A stretch of 64,000 bases of DNA from Achromobacter spanius (GCF_003994415.1 NZ_CP034689.1:62001-126000), one strand, 5' to 3'; counted from the first letter of the stretch, positions 15,984-25,208 are shown. Notes: generated by a model not told the origin, from the sequence alone. A program made the numbers and translations.

Positions 15984-16943
15984 TTACTTCAGCAGGCCGA
16001 TTTCCTTGTAGAACTTCGCGGCGCCCGGGTGGAACGGGATGCCGGCGCCCTTGATGGCGTTTTCGCGCGTGATGAGCTTGCCCTTGGCGTGGCCGTTGTC
16101 CAGCGTCTTGCGCGTGGCGTCGCTGTACAGCGCCTTGGTGACGTCGTACACCACCTGTTCGGACTGCTTGGCCGACGTGACCATTTGCGCGTTGACCGAG
16201 ATGGTCTTCACTTCAGGCAGGTTCTGGTAGGTGTTGGCCGCAATGACATCGGGCGTGAAGAATTCTTGCTTGGCGCGCAGCGCGTCAATCTCGGGGCCAA
16301 CCAGCGACACCAGCTCAATGTTGCCGCTGGAGGCCAGCTCGGCGATGGCGCCGGCCGGTGCCCCACCCACGAAGAAGAACGCATCCAGGCCGCCGTCCTT
16401 GAGCTTGTCGCCCGCTTGATTGGGCTTCAGGTATTCGGCCTTGATGTCCTTGTCGGTCATGCCGTAGGCGCCCAGGATCAGGCGCACGTCAACCAGCGTG
16501 CCCGAGCCCGGCTCGTCCATCGACACGCGCTTGCCCTTCAGGTCGGCCACGCTCTTGATGCCCGCGCCCTTGCGCGTCACCAGGTGGATGCTTTCCGGGT
16601 ACAGCGTGGAAATCAGGCGCAGGTCTTGCGCCTTGGGCTTGCCTTCGAAGGTGCCCGTGCCGCTGTAGGCCCAGTAGGCCACGTCCGACTGCGTGAAACC
16701 GGCTTCAAACGAGCCGCCCAGGATGCCGTTGATGTTGGCCACCGAACCGTTGGACGCCACCGCCGTGGCGACCAGCTTGCCCGGCTGCGACACGGCGTTG
16801 GCGATGATGCCGCCAATGGGGTAGTACGTGCCGGCCGTGCCGCCCGTGCCGATGCGGAAGAATTGTTGGGCCTGTGCGGAACCCACGGTGCCGACGGCGG
16901 CAACCGCGACGGTCAGGGCGGTGATCCAGTGTTTGAGTTTCAT
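15984..16943 (-). CDS. TAXI-family TRAP transporter solute-binding protein
   Basis: The 319-aa periplasmic protein has a Sec signal (about 1-25, ending AQAQ). The family hallmark FRIGTGGTAGTYYPIGG follows directly, then SNGSVANINGI and VSMDEPGSGT. It delivers a small acid to the fused permease downstream. The start at 16943 has a GGAGAAGC ribosome site. It is first in the leftward operon; its 5' leader contains two hairpins described separately. TAXI proteins bind glutamate-like or other carboxylates, but the ligand is not readable here. Confidence 0.95.
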   Translation of the reverse strand: MKLKHWITALTVAVAAVGTVGSAQAQQFFRIGTGGTAGTYYPIGGIIANAVSQPGKLVATAVASNGSVANINGILGGSFEAGFTQSDVAYWAYSGTGTFEGKPKAQDLRLISTLYPESIHLVTRKGAGIKSVADLKGKRVSMDEPGSGTLVDVRLILGAYGMTDKDIKAEYLKPNQAGDKLKDGGLDAFFFVGGAPAGAIAELASSGNIELVSLVGPEIDALRAKQEFFTPDVIAANTYQNLPEVKTISVNAQMVTSAKQSEQVVYDVTKALYSDATRKTLDNGHAKGKLITRENAIKGAGIPFHPGAAKFYKEIGLLK

Positions 16944-17018
16944 GCGTGCTTCTCCGGGTGTTGTTAGGTAGGGTTCGTGTGACGAAAATCGTCTTGTCAT
17001 TCCTGCGCTTGGCGGTTC

Positions 17019-17065
17019 AAAAAAAGCGCCGCCTTGGCGCAAAAATGGGCCTCCCCTTGGGGGCC
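17019..17065 (-). terminator. Terminator-like hairpins in the 5' leader of the TRAP operon
   Basis: On the minus strand, GCGCC-AAGGC-GGCGC (17040-17026) is followed by seven Ts (17025-17019), an intrinsic-terminator shape. A second hairpin (17048-17065) precedes it. The T tract lies 76 bp upstream of the TAXI start codon, so it could attenuate the operon or end a short leader RNA. The stem is only 5 bp, so function is uncertain. Confidence 0.4.
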
Positions 17066-17105
17066 GTTTTCATGTTGAAATTCTGGCATGAGGGGGGACG
17101 TAGCC

Positions 17106-17199
17106 AATGGTTACGGAGCTATCGTTTACCTGGGGGTCAATGAACCCTTTGGTTATGGATGCTCATGCTTTGGTTATGGCGTCCCGCCCCACGGTTACA
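17106..17199 (+). promoter_or_regulatory. 21-bp-phased GGTTA array upstream of D-threonine aldolase gene
   Basis: Four motifs, AATGGTTACGG (17106), TTTGGTTATGG (17148), TTTGGTTATGG (17169) and ACGGTTACA (17191), have their GGTTA cores at 17109, 17151, 17172 and 17193. The spacings are 42, 21 and 21 bp, that is, two helical turns per step. Two of them share the 12-mer CTTTGGTTATGG. They lie 34-127 bp upstream of the D-threonine aldolase ATG, suggesting repeated sites on one helix face for an activator; AraC-type half-sites are commonly spaced 21 bp. The protein is unknown. Confidence 0.5.
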
Positions 17200-17232
17200 T
17201 TCCACGCGCAGTAGATAACGGAGTTTCCCCCG

Positions 17233-18372
17233 ATGTCCCAGGAAGTCATACGCGGCATAGCGCTGCCCCCAGCCGCGCAGCCCGGCGATCCCTTGGCCCG
17301 CGTCGACACCCCCAGCCTGGTGCTGGACCTGGCGCCGTTTGAGGCCAACCTGCGCGCCATGCAGGCCTGGGCCGACCGCCACGATGTGGCCCTGCGCCCG
17401 CACGCCAAGGCGCACAAATGCCCAGAGATCGCCCTGCGCCAACTGGCCCTGGGCGCACGCGGCATCTGCTGCCAGAAAGTCAGTGAAGCCCTGCCCTTCG
17501 TGGCCGCCGGCATCCATGACATCCACATCAGCAACGAAGTGGTCGGGCCTGCCAAACTGGCCTTGCTGGGCCAATTGGCGCGCACGGCCAAGATGAGCGT
17601 CTGCGTGGACAACGCCAAGAATCTGGCGGACATTTCCCAAGCCATGGCGCAAGCCGGGGCCGAGATTGACGTGCTGGTGGAAGTTGACGTCGGGCAAGGC
17701 CGCTGCGGCGTGTCGGACGACGCCTTGGTGCTGGCCCTGGCGCAGCAGGCGCGCGACCTGCCCGGCGTGAATTTCGTGGGCTTGCAGGCCTACCACGGCT
17801 CGGTGCAGCATGCCCGTACGCGCGAAGAGCGCGCCCAGGTCTGCCGCCAGGCGGCGCGCATCGCCGCGTCCTACGCGCAACTGCTGCGTGAAAGCGGCAT
17901 CGCCTGCGACGTCATCACGGGTGGCGGCACGGGCAGCGTGGAATTCGACGCGGCAAGCGGCGTCTATACGGAACTGCAGGCCGGGTCCTATGCCTTCATG
18001 GACGGCGACTACGGCGCCAATGAATGGGACGGCCCGCTCAGCTTCCAGAACAGCCTGTTCGTGCTGTCCACGGTGATGAGCGTGCCCGCGCCCGAGCGCG
18101 TGATCCTGGATGCGGGCCTGAAATCCACCACCGCCGAATGCGGTCCGCCCGCCGTCTTCGGCGTGGACGGCCTGACCTATGTCGCCATCAACGACGAACA
18201 CGGCGTGGTGAGCGTGGCCCCCGGTACGCAGGCGCCCGCGCTGGGTGATGTGCTGCGGCTGGTGCCCTCGCATGTGGACCCGACGTTCAATTTGCATGAC
18301 GGCTTGGTGGTGGTGCGCGACGGCGTGGTGCAAGACATCTGGGAAATCGCGGCGCGCGGCTTTTCGCGCTGA
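17233..18372 (+). CDS. D-threonine aldolase (PLP- and metal-dependent)
   Basis: The 379-aa fold-type III PLP enzyme splits D-threonine and other D-beta-hydroxy-alpha-amino acids into glycine and an aldehyde. The alanine-racemase-like N-terminal barrel carries the PLP lysine Lys59 in RPHAKAHK. The C-terminal domain has His347 and Asp349 in SHVDPT, the metal-binding pair of this family. These three positions agree exactly with those I recall for the Alcaligenes xylosoxidans enzyme. A GGAG site precedes the ATG. It stands alone, divergent from the TRAP operon and convergent with an amino-acid ABC operon. Related D-3-hydroxyaspartate aldolase activity is an alternative. Confidence 0.93.
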   Translation: MSQEVIRGIALPPAAQPGDPLARVDTPSLVLDLAPFEANLRAMQAWADRHDVALRPHAKAHKCPEIALRQLALGARGICCQKVSEALPFVAAGIHDIHISNEVVGPAKLALLGQLARTAKMSVCVDNAKNLADISQAMAQAGAEIDVLVEVDVGQGRCGVSDDALVLALAQQARDLPGVNFVGLQAYHGSVQHARTREERAQVCRQAARIAASYAQLLRESGIACDVITGGGTGSVEFDAASGVYTELQAGSYAFMDGDYGANEWDGPLSFQNSLFVLSTVMSVPAPERVILDAGLKSTTAECGPPAVFGVDGLTYVAINDEHGVVSVAPGTQAPALGDVLRLVPSHVDPTFNLHDGLVVVRDGVVQDIWEIAARGFSR

Positions 18373-18421
18373 TCGCCGCCGCACGAAGCTCAACGTTCAA
18401 CGATCAACGCCGGGCGGCGGT

Positions 18422-19153
18422 TTACAGGTTCGTCATCCCCAGGAATTGCCGCAGTTCCGGGGTGGCGGGCGCCGTGAACAATTCCTCCGGCGGGCCAATC
18501 TCATGCACGCGGCCCTGGTGCATGAAGACGACGCGGTTGCACACTTCACGCGCAAAGCGCATTTCGTGCGTGACCATCAGCAGCGTCATGCCATCGGCCG
18601 CCAGTTCGCGCACCACCGCCAGCACTTCGTTGACCAGTTCCGGGTCCAGCGCCGACGTGATCTCATCGCACAACAAGGCTAGCGGCTGCATCGCCAGCGC
18701 GCGCGCAATCGCCACGCGCTGCTGCTGCCCGCCCGACAGTTCCTCGGGCCAGGCATCGAACTTGTGCGCCAGCCCCACGCGGGTCAGCATGGCGCGCGCC
18801 ATGTCGGCCGCTTCCGCTTCCGGCATGCGCTTGGCCACCATGGGCGACAGCATCACGTTGCGCCCCACCGTCAGGTGCGGGAACAGGTTGAACTGCTGAA
18901 AGATCATGCCCACCTTGAGCCGCAGCGCGCGCAGCCGCAGTTCATCGTCGCCCAGTTGCGCGTCGGCCACCATGATGGCGCCGCCGTCTATCTGTTCCAG
19001 CCCGTTCACGCAGCGCAACAGCGTGCTCTTGCCCGAGCCGCTCTTGCCGATGATGGCGATGACCTCACCGGGTTCGACGCGCAGCGTCACCCCCTTCAGG
19101 ACTTCGTTGTCGCCGAATTTCTTGCGGACGTCTTCAAGGGCGATGAGGGGCAT
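18422..19153 (-). CDS. Polar amino-acid ABC transporter ATP-binding protein
   Basis: The 243-aa GlnQ/HisP-type ATPase has Walker A GKSGSGKST (about 36-44), signature LSGGQ, Walker B ALLCDEITSALDP and H-loop TH. The CDE and EITSALDP forms are typical of amino-acid importers. Its ATG overlaps the end of the upstream permease gene by 20 bp. It is the last gene of the four-gene leftward operon and converges on the D-threonine aldolase gene. Confidence 0.95.
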   Translation of the reverse strand: MPLIALEDVRKKFGDNEVLKGVTLRVEPGEVIAIIGKSGSGKSTLLRCVNGLEQIDGGAIMVADAQLGDDELRLRALRLKVGMIFQQFNLFPHLTVGRNVMLSPMVAKRMPEAEAADMARAMLTRVGLAHKFDAWPEELSGGQQQRVAIARALAMQPLALLCDEITSALDPELVNEVLAVVRELAADGMTLLMVTHEMRFAREVCNRVVFMHQGRVHEIGPPEELFTAPATPELRQFLGMTNL

Positions 19154-19790
19154 GCAACTTCCTTTCCAGCCGGAGGCTAAGGCGCGACAGGGGCCAGCAC
19201 AGCGCGAAGTAGATCAGCGCGGCGCAGGCATAGACGGTGAAGGGACTGAAGGTGGCGTTGGTGATCACCGTGCTGGCCTTGGACAGCTCGGTGAACCCGA
19301 TGATGGAGGTCAGCGCGGTGCTCTTGACGATCTGCACCGCGAAGCCGACGGTGGGTGCAATGGCAATGCGCAGCGCCTGCGGCAGCACCACATAGCGCAT
19401 CTGCTGTACATAGCCCAGCGCCAGGCTGGCGGACGCTTCCCACTGGCCTTTGGGTATGGCTTCCACGCAGCCGCGCCAGATCTCGGCCAGGAACGCGCCC
19501 GACCACAGCGTCAGCGCCGCGCCCGCGGCCAGCCACGGCGGCACTTCCAGGCCCAGCAGCGACAGCCCGAAGAACGCCAGGAACAGCTGCATCAGCAGCG
19601 GCGTGCCCTGGAACAGTTCGATATACGCCCAACTGGCTCGCCGCATCAGCGCCACGCGCGATGTGCGCATCATCAGCGCCAGCACGCCCATCAGCGCGCC
19701 GCCCGCGAACGCCACCAGCGACAGCACTATCGTCCAGCGCGCGGCCAGCAGCAGGTTGCGGACGATGTCCCACATTGAAAATTCAATCAT
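19134..19790 (-). CDS. Amino-acid ABC transporter permease (second)
   Basis: The 218-aa HisM/GlnP-type membrane protein has the family motif YIELFQGTPLLMQLF and an EAA loop at GQWEASASLALGYVQQMRYV. About five transmembrane helices are visible. Its ATG overlaps the stop of the preceding permease by 4 bp (ATGA). It would pair with the 222-aa permease to form the heterodimeric channel. Confidence 0.94.
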   Translation of the reverse strand: MIEFSMWDIVRNLLLAARWTIVLSLVAFAGGALMGVLALMMRTSRVALMRRASWAYIELFQGTPLLMQLFLAFFGLSLLGLEVPPWLAAGAALTLWSGAFLAEIWRGCVEAIPKGQWEASASLALGYVQQMRYVVLPQALRIAIAPTVGFAVQIVKSTALTSIIGFTELSKASTVITNATFSPFTVYACAALIYFALCWPLSRLSLRLERKLHAPHRP

Positions 19791-20455
19791 CGCGCCGCCT
19801 TGCGAAACAGACGCCGGCCCGTCATGCGCAGCAATTGGCGCAAGATGATGGCCAGCGCCAGATAGATGCCGGTCGTAACCAGGTACACCTCGAACGCGCG
19901 GAAGTTGCGCGACTGAATGAAATTGGCGGCAAAGGTCAGGTCTTCAGCGGCAATCTGCGAACACACCGCCGAGCCCAGCATCACGATCACGATCTGGGAC
20001 GACAGCGCGGGCCAGATGCGTTGCAAGGCGGGTTTCAGCACCACGTGCCGGAACACCTGAAAGCGCGTCATCGCCAGGCTGGCGCCTGCTTCGTACTGCC
20101 CTTTGGGCGTGGCGTCGATGCCGGCGCGGATGATCTCGGTGCTGTAGGCGCCCAGGTTCAAGGCCATCGCCAGGCAGGCGGCCTGCATTTCGCCCAGTTG
20201 CACGCCCAAGGACGGCAAGCCGAAGAACACGAAGAACAACTGGATCAGGAACGGCGTGTTGCGGATGACCTCGACATAGGCCGTGACGGGGGCGCGCAGC
20301 GCGCGCGGCCCCTGCGTGCGGACCCACGCGCAGGCGATGCCCAGCGCCACGCCCGCCACCGCGCCGAAGGCAATCAGCTCGACCGTGACGCCGATGCCCT
20401 TGATGAGCACCGGCGTGTAGTCGAACACCGACGTGAAGTCGTATTGATAAGCCAT
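19787..20455 (-). CDS. Amino-acid ABC transporter permease (first)
   Basis: The 222-aa HisQ/GlnP-type membrane protein has YVEVIRNTPFLIQLFF and the EAA loop GQYEAGASLAMTRFQVFRHV. It follows the binding-protein gene after 18 bp and overlaps the next permease by 4 bp. The tail is basic (GRRLFRKAAR), consistent with a cytoplasmic C-terminus. Confidence 0.94.
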   Translation of the reverse strand: MAYQYDFTSVFDYTPVLIKGIGVTVELIAFGAVAGVALGIACAWVRTQGPRALRAPVTAYVEVIRNTPFLIQLFFVFFGLPSLGVQLGEMQAACLAMALNLGAYSTEIIRAGIDATPKGQYEAGASLAMTRFQVFRHVVLKPALQRIWPALSSQIVIVMLGSAVCSQIAAEDLTFAANFIQSRNFRAFEVYLVTTGIYLALAIILRQLLRMTGRRLFRKAAR

Positions 20456-20473
20456 GATGGCCGCCTTCGGAAC

Positions 20474-21256
20474 TTACAGGTCCTTGGGCAGCTCGGCCCC
20501 CAGCCACTTCTGCGAGATCGCCGACAGCGAGCCGTCGCGCTTGGCGGCGGCAAGGATGTCGTTGACCTTGGCGCGCAGCTTGGGCTCGTCCTTGTTCAAG
20601 CCGATGTAGCAAGGCGAGTTCTTGATCAGGAACTTCGTTTCGGGCTTCTTGGTCGGGTTGCGCGCCAGGATGGCGGCCGCGACCACGTTGCCGGTGGCAA
20701 TCATCGGCACCTGGCCAGACAGGAAAGCGGTGATGGTGCCGTTGTTGTCTTCATAGCGCTTGAGCGTGGCGGATGCCGGCGCAATCTTCGACAGCTCGAT
20801 GTCTTCCACCGCGCCGCGCGTGACACCGATGGTCTTGCCGGCCAGGTCCGCCGCCGACGACACCTTCAGGTCGGCCGGGCCGAACACGCCATTGAAGAAC
20901 GGCGCGTAGGCATCGGAAAAGTCGATGGCTTTTTCTCGTTCCGCATTCTTGCCCAGGCTGGAAATCACCAGATCCACCTTGCGGGTCTGCAAGTACGGTA
21001 TGCGGTTGGCGCTGGTGACCGGCACCAGCTCCAGCTTCACGCCCAGTTGTTTGGCGATCAGTGCTGCCGTATCGATGTCATAGCCCAGCGGCTTCATGTC
21101 GGCGCCCACCGACCCAAAGGGCGGAAAATCCTGCGGCACGGCGATCTTGATGGTGCCGGCTTTGACGATATCGTCCAGCGTGTCGGCATGCGTCAGCGGC
21201 GCGGCCAGCAGGGTGGCGGCGGTGCAAAGGGACAACAACAGGGTTCTACGGTTCAT
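20474..21256 (-). CDS. Amino-acid ABC transporter substrate-binding protein
   Basis: The 260-aa periplasmic protein (SBP family 3) has a Sec signal (MNRRTLLLSLCTAATLLAAP, cleavage near HADT). The typical mature start DDIVKAGTIKIAVPQDFPPF and the ligand-site stretches GYDIDTAALIAKQLG and DLVISSLGKNAEREKAIDFS follow. ATG 21256 gives a normal signal peptide; the longer upstream frame does not. It heads the operon. The neighbouring D-threonine aldolase suggests, but does not prove, a hydroxy amino acid as ligand. Confidence 0.94.
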   Translation of the reverse strand: MNRRTLLLSLCTAATLLAAPLTHADTLDDIVKAGTIKIAVPQDFPPFGSVGADMKPLGYDIDTAALIAKQLGVKLELVPVTSANRIPYLQTRKVDLVISSLGKNAEREKAIDFSDAYAPFFNGVFGPADLKVSSAADLAGKTIGVTRGAVEDIELSKIAPASATLKRYEDNNGTITAFLSGQVPMIATGNVVAAAILARNPTKKPETKFLIKNSPCYIGLNKDEPKLRAKVNDILAAAKRDGSLSAISQKWLGAELPKDL

Positions 21257-21511
21257 GAGGGGACTCTCCAGGGCGCGCATCGCCCCGGGGCGGGTCGATG
21301 CGTTGCACACCAATTCGGTATACAAAACTGGAAAAGCAAGTTCCGTGCCACTCGCGCACGCCCGGAGCGCGGGCGCCAAGCGCGTGAACCCTGCCCCGAT
21401 GTGGTGCGTGTCATGCGCCGAATGTGGGCATGAACGGCACCGGTTGGGAGCGTTCGGCGACGGGTCTGCAGCGACGGACAGGTTTACCGACCTATGCAGC
21501 CCGGGCCGGCG

Positions 21512-22375
21512 TCACTGTGCGGGCGAATCCGACAGCATCATGTCCGCGATATCCAGCATGGCCCGCAAGCGATCCATATGCCGCAAGTCGTGGTGATAGC
21601 CCACCCAGACGTCTCGCATCGGCGGTTGATCCGGCGTGTCGATGCGCTGCAATCCGGCCAGTGCATCGCCCAGCGGCCGTGGCAGCACCGCCAAGCCCAG
21701 GCCCCGCAGGCACATCTGCGCCTGGACCGTGCGGTTCGTGCTGGTGAACACCCGCCGGGAGCGCGGGAACGTGTCCAGCACCCAGGCCACGTCGGGAAAA
21801 TGGGATTGCGCCGTATTCATCAGAATGAGTCCGACGGAGGCCGGATCTGCCTGCAATGCCTGTGCGGTCTCCGTCGATGCATAAAGACCGTATGGGATCC
21901 GCATCAGGCGGCGCTGGACAATATCCGGTTCGCTGAAGGGAACGATGCGAAAGGCCACGTCGGCATCGCGCCGTGAAAGATCCAGCAAGCGATAACTGGC
22001 AATCATTTCCGGCACCACGGCTGGATGGCGGCGCGCCAACTCAACCAGCACGGGCGCCAGGACATAACCGGCAAACCAGTCCGCTGACGAAATCCGCAGA
22101 ATGCCTTCAAGGCGCTGGTGGTTGCCGGCCAGACGCCTTTCCATCGACAAGGCGGAATCTTCCATCGATTCCGCCAGCGCCAGCACGTTATCACCCGCAT
22201 CCGTCAACACCAGGCCGTCCTTCGTTCTACGAAACAGCGCCTGTTGGGCTTCGTCTTCAAGCACCTTGATTCGGCGGCCAATGGTTGGATGGCTTACGCC
22301 CAGGCTACGGGCGGCCTCGCCGAAAGATCCGCCACGGGCCACCGCCAGGAAGATGCGTACGTCACTCCATTCCAT
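21512..22375 (-). CDS. LysR-family transcriptional regulator
   Basis: The 287-aa protein has an N-terminal winged HTH (MEWSDVRIFLAVARGGSFGE, then ARSLGVSHPTIGRRI, about 1-60) and a C-terminal effector-binding domain. Start at ATG 22375 has a GGGAGC ribosome site immediately upstream. It is divergent from an MFS exporter gene across a 153-bp AT-rich gap. It most likely regulates that exporter, as is common for LysR-MFS pairs. The effector is unknown. Confidence 0.94.
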   Translation of the reverse strand: MEWSDVRIFLAVARGGSFGEAARSLGVSHPTIGRRIKVLEDEAQQALFRRTKDGLVLTDAGDNVLALAESMEDSALSMERRLAGNHQRLEGILRISSADWFAGYVLAPVLVELARRHPAVVPEMIASYRLLDLSRRDADVAFRIVPFSEPDIVQRRLMRIPYGLYASTETAQALQADPASVGLILMNTAQSHFPDVAWVLDTFPRSRRVFTSTNRTVQAQMCLRGLGLAVLPRPLGDALAGLQRIDTPDQPPMRDVWVGYHHDLRHMDRLRAMLDIADMMLSDSPAQ

Positions 22376-22528
22376 GCTCCCACCTACCCGTTCAAATATG
22401 TACGAAAAATATACAGAAATGGCAGTGAACAAACAACATTGTGGGTGGCATGATGGCCCCAATCGTTAACGCCCACCCCCGTCCGATCACCTGCGAACCC
22501 ACTGATTCTCGAACCTCGCGAGCCCGCC

Positions 22529-23935
22529 ATGACCTTGACTCAAACCCGCGCGGTAGCTGCCCCTGACTCGCGCCGCTGGCTTGCCTTGCTTGTCCTTCTG
22601 ACCGGCACCCTCTTGCCGCCCCTGGACTTCTTCATTGTCAACGTGGCGCTGCCTGCCATCCGCGTTGGCCTGCAAGCCACGTCGGATGTTTCGCAACTGG
22701 TGATCTCGGTCTATGCCGCGGCCTATGCCGTCACGCTGATCCTGGGCGGGCGCTTGGGCGATCTTTACGGCCGAAAGCGCGTATTCGTGAGCGGCATGCT
22801 TGGCTTTGGCGTTGCTTCGGCATTGTGTGGCCTGGCGCCATCGCCAGACCTGCTTATCGTCGGCCGCTTGCTGCAAGGGATATCGGCGGCGATCATGGCG
22901 CCGCAATCGTTGGCGTCCATTCATGCTCTCTTTCCGGCCAGCGAAAAGAATCGCGCGCTAAGCCTGTATGGCGCGACATTCGGCCTGGCTTCCGTGGGCG
23001 GTCAGTTGCTGGGGGGCGTGCTGGTATCGACCAGCCCGTGGGGCTTGGGTTGGCGCAGCGTGTTTCTGATCAACCTTCCCATCATCGTGCTTGCCGTTCC
23101 CGCCGCGATGCTGTTGCTGCGTGAAAGCCGAGCCGAGCGTTCGGCGCGCCTGGACGTGCCGGGGGCCTTGCTGCTGGCCGCTGGCTTGCTGGCGCTTGTG
23201 GTGCCGCTGATCGAAGGGCGCGAGCGCCACTGGCCAGTATGGTGCGTGGCGCTGCTGATCTTGAGCATGCCCTTGCTGTGGTTCTTCTGGCGCTACGAAA
23301 AGGCCCAGGAACTTGCGGGCAGAACGCCCTTGATCCTGCCTTCGCTGTTGGCCGTGCGCGGGCTGCGGCGCAGCCTGGTGTCCACGTTCTTTTTCTATGC
23401 GCTTGCCGCGTTCTTCTTCGTGTTCGCGGTGTACGAACAGCACGGCCTGGGACACGACGCCCTGACAGCCGGCCTGGCGATCTTGCCGCTGGGCATTGGC
23501 TTCTTCCTTGGGCCGCTGTGCAGCCCGCATATCGTCCGGCGGATCGGGGCACGTACCGCCGCAGTGGGCATGATCCTGGAGGTGTTCGGCCTGATCATGG
23601 TTGCGGTCCTGGCCGTTGCCGGCGCGGCGTTCTGGCTGCCGTTGCCCTTGTTCCTGATCGGCGCCGGGCAAGGCATTGCGCTTCCCGCGTTGGTGCGCTT
23701 GAACGTGGACCAGGTCGAAACACGTTGGGCCGGGCTGGCGTCGGGCCTGGTGACCGCCACTTTCCAGATCAGCGCCGCCGTAAGCGTCGCCATGATCGGC
23801 GGATTGTTCATCACCATCGCGCCTGATGGCGCCAGTGCGCAAGACGTTCGGCTCGGTTTCGCCGCGGCCTCGGTGGCCATAGGTGCGGCGCTCGCACTGG
23901 CCGCCGGACTGATCTGGAAGCGTCCGGCAACGTGA
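22529..23935 (+). CDS. MFS transporter, DHA2 (EmrB/QacA-like) family
   Basis: The 468-aa protein has about 14 predicted membrane helices. Family motifs are LDFFIVNVALPAI in helix 1, GGRLGDLYGRKRVF (MFS motif A) in the first cytoplasmic loop, and LLQGISAAIMAPQSLASI. DHA2 members are proton-driven drug or metabolite exporters. The divergent LysR regulator implies inducible expression. Substrate cannot be predicted. Confidence 0.93.
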   Translation: MTLTQTRAVAAPDSRRWLALLVLLTGTLLPPLDFFIVNVALPAIRVGLQATSDVSQLVISVYAAAYAVTLILGGRLGDLYGRKRVFVSGMLGFGVASALCGLAPSPDLLIVGRLLQGISAAIMAPQSLASIHALFPASEKNRALSLYGATFGLASVGGQLLGGVLVSTSPWGLGWRSVFLINLPIIVLAVPAAMLLLRESRAERSARLDVPGALLLAAGLLALVVPLIEGRERHWPVWCVALLILSMPLLWFFWRYEKAQELAGRTPLILPSLLAVRGLRRSLVSTFFFYALAAFFFVFAVYEQHGLGHDALTAGLAILPLGIGFFLGPLCSPHIVRRIGARTAAVGMILEVFGLIMVAVLAVAGAAFWLPLPLFLIGAGQGIALPALVRLNVDQVETRWAGLASGLVTATFQISAAVSVAMIGGLFITIAPDGASAQDVRLGFAAASVAIGAALALAAGLIWKRPAT

Positions 23936-23967
23936 AATCGTTCCTGGCCTAAATGCCAGCTTGAAAT

Positions 23968-24000
23968 AAAAAAGCCGCCCCGGACAACGCCCGGAACGGC
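23968..24000 (-). terminator. Intrinsic terminator of the Bug-protein gene
   Basis: GCCG..CCGG and CCGG..CGGC (23974-24000) form an interrupted stem. On the minus strand it is followed by six Ts (23973-23968). It lies just beyond the stop codon at 24022. Confidence 0.75.
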
Positions 24001-24021
24001 TTCTTGGCAGCGTCGAGACGC

Positions 24022-24987
24022 TTAGTCCACCTGCGCGCCCGACTGCTTGACCGCGCGGCCCCATTTGTCCACTTCGGCCGTGATGAACTTGGCCGTGGCT
24101 TCAGGTGTCAGCGGCATCGGTTCGGCGCCACGGTCACGCAGGAACTTCTGCATTTCCGGGGTGTTGAGCGCCGCGCCAATCTGCTTGCTCAGGTAGTTGG
24201 TCACCTCGGGCGGCGTGTCGCGCGGGGCCAGCACGGCGGCCCAGCCGATGGCCTCGAAACCCGGATAGCCGGATTCAGCCACCGTCGGCACGTCTGGCAA
24301 TTGCGGCAGACGCGTGGCGGTGGTGACCGCCAGCGCCACGGCCTTCTTGCTTTGCACGTGCGGCAGGCCGGCCGTAACGGAATCCACCATCAGGGGCACT
24401 TGATGCCCCAGGAAGTCCGCCTGCGCCGGGCCGCTGCCCTTGTACGGAATGTGGCGAATATCAATATTGGCGGCCGCCTTGAACATCTCGGCCGACAGGT
24501 GCTGCGTGCCGCCGATGCCGGCGCTGGCATAGGCCAGTTCGCCCGGATTGGCGCGCGCCTGGGTCACCAGTTGCTTAAGCGAGGTAATGCCCGAGGCCGG
24601 CGTGGCCAGGAACATCAGCGGCACCGAGAACACGCCCGACACCGGCGCGAAATCCTGCGTCAGGCTGTACTTGATGTTCTTGTAGAGCGTCTGGTTGACC
24701 GCGGCGGCGCTGCCGGCGATGACCAGCGTGTAGCCGTCCGGCGTGGCGCGGGCGGCCTGCTCCATGCCGATGTTGCTGCCGGCGCCCGCGCGGTTTTCCA
24801 CCACGATCGGTTGCTTGACGGCGGCGCCCAGCTTTTCAGCCAGGGCACGGGCAAAGATGTCGGTGGCCTGCCCCGGCGGGAAAGGCACAACCAGGCGGAT
24901 GGGGCGGTCGGGGAATTCGGCGTGCGCCGTGGCGCTGGCCGCCGCCAGCGTCAGGCCAGCGGCAAGACTGGAAAGGATACGTTTCAT
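24022..24987 (-). CDS. Bug-family (TctC-like) tripartite tricarboxylate transporter binding protein
   Basis: The 321-aa periplasmic protein has a Sec signal (about 1-23, ending AHAEF). Classic Bug features follow: FPDRPIRLVVPFPPGQATDI, VVENRAGAGSNIG, ATPDGYTLV, and the PDVPTVAESG stretch. Bug proteins are hugely expanded in Bordetella and Achromobacter and bind carboxylates or amides; most are orphans, as here. It is not linked to the tctBA genes 15 kb away, which lack a tctC of their own. Confidence 0.95.
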   Translation of the reverse strand: MKRILSSLAAGLTLAAASATAHAEFPDRPIRLVVPFPPGQATDIFARALAEKLGAAVKQPIVVENRAGAGSNIGMEQAARATPDGYTLVIAGSAAAVNQTLYKNIKYSLTQDFAPVSGVFSVPLMFLATPASGITSLKQLVTQARANPGELAYASAGIGGTQHLSAEMFKAAANIDIRHIPYKGSGPAQADFLGHQVPLMVDSVTAGLPHVQSKKAVALAVTTATRLPQLPDVPTVAESGYPGFEAIGWAAVLAPRDTPPEVTNYLSKQIGAALNTPEMQKFLRDRGAEPMPLTPEATAKFITAEVDKWGRAVKQSGAQVD

Positions 24988-25208
24988 GATTGGTCAGTAA
25001 AAAGCGACAACGGAGTGCGCGCGCGGGGCGCGCCACTGCTCATAAAATAGAGCGCCCGATCAGGCGGCCCTTGTGAGGCGGCCCGGGGCGATTCGGCGGG
25101 GGGTGCGTCACGATAGCATCCCTCTGTCGGTGCTACATTTGCCTTTTCGCGCTTTCCCTTCGCGAACTTCTTCCTTCACCGCTGTCCTTACCCCCCGCAG
25201 GAACCGCC

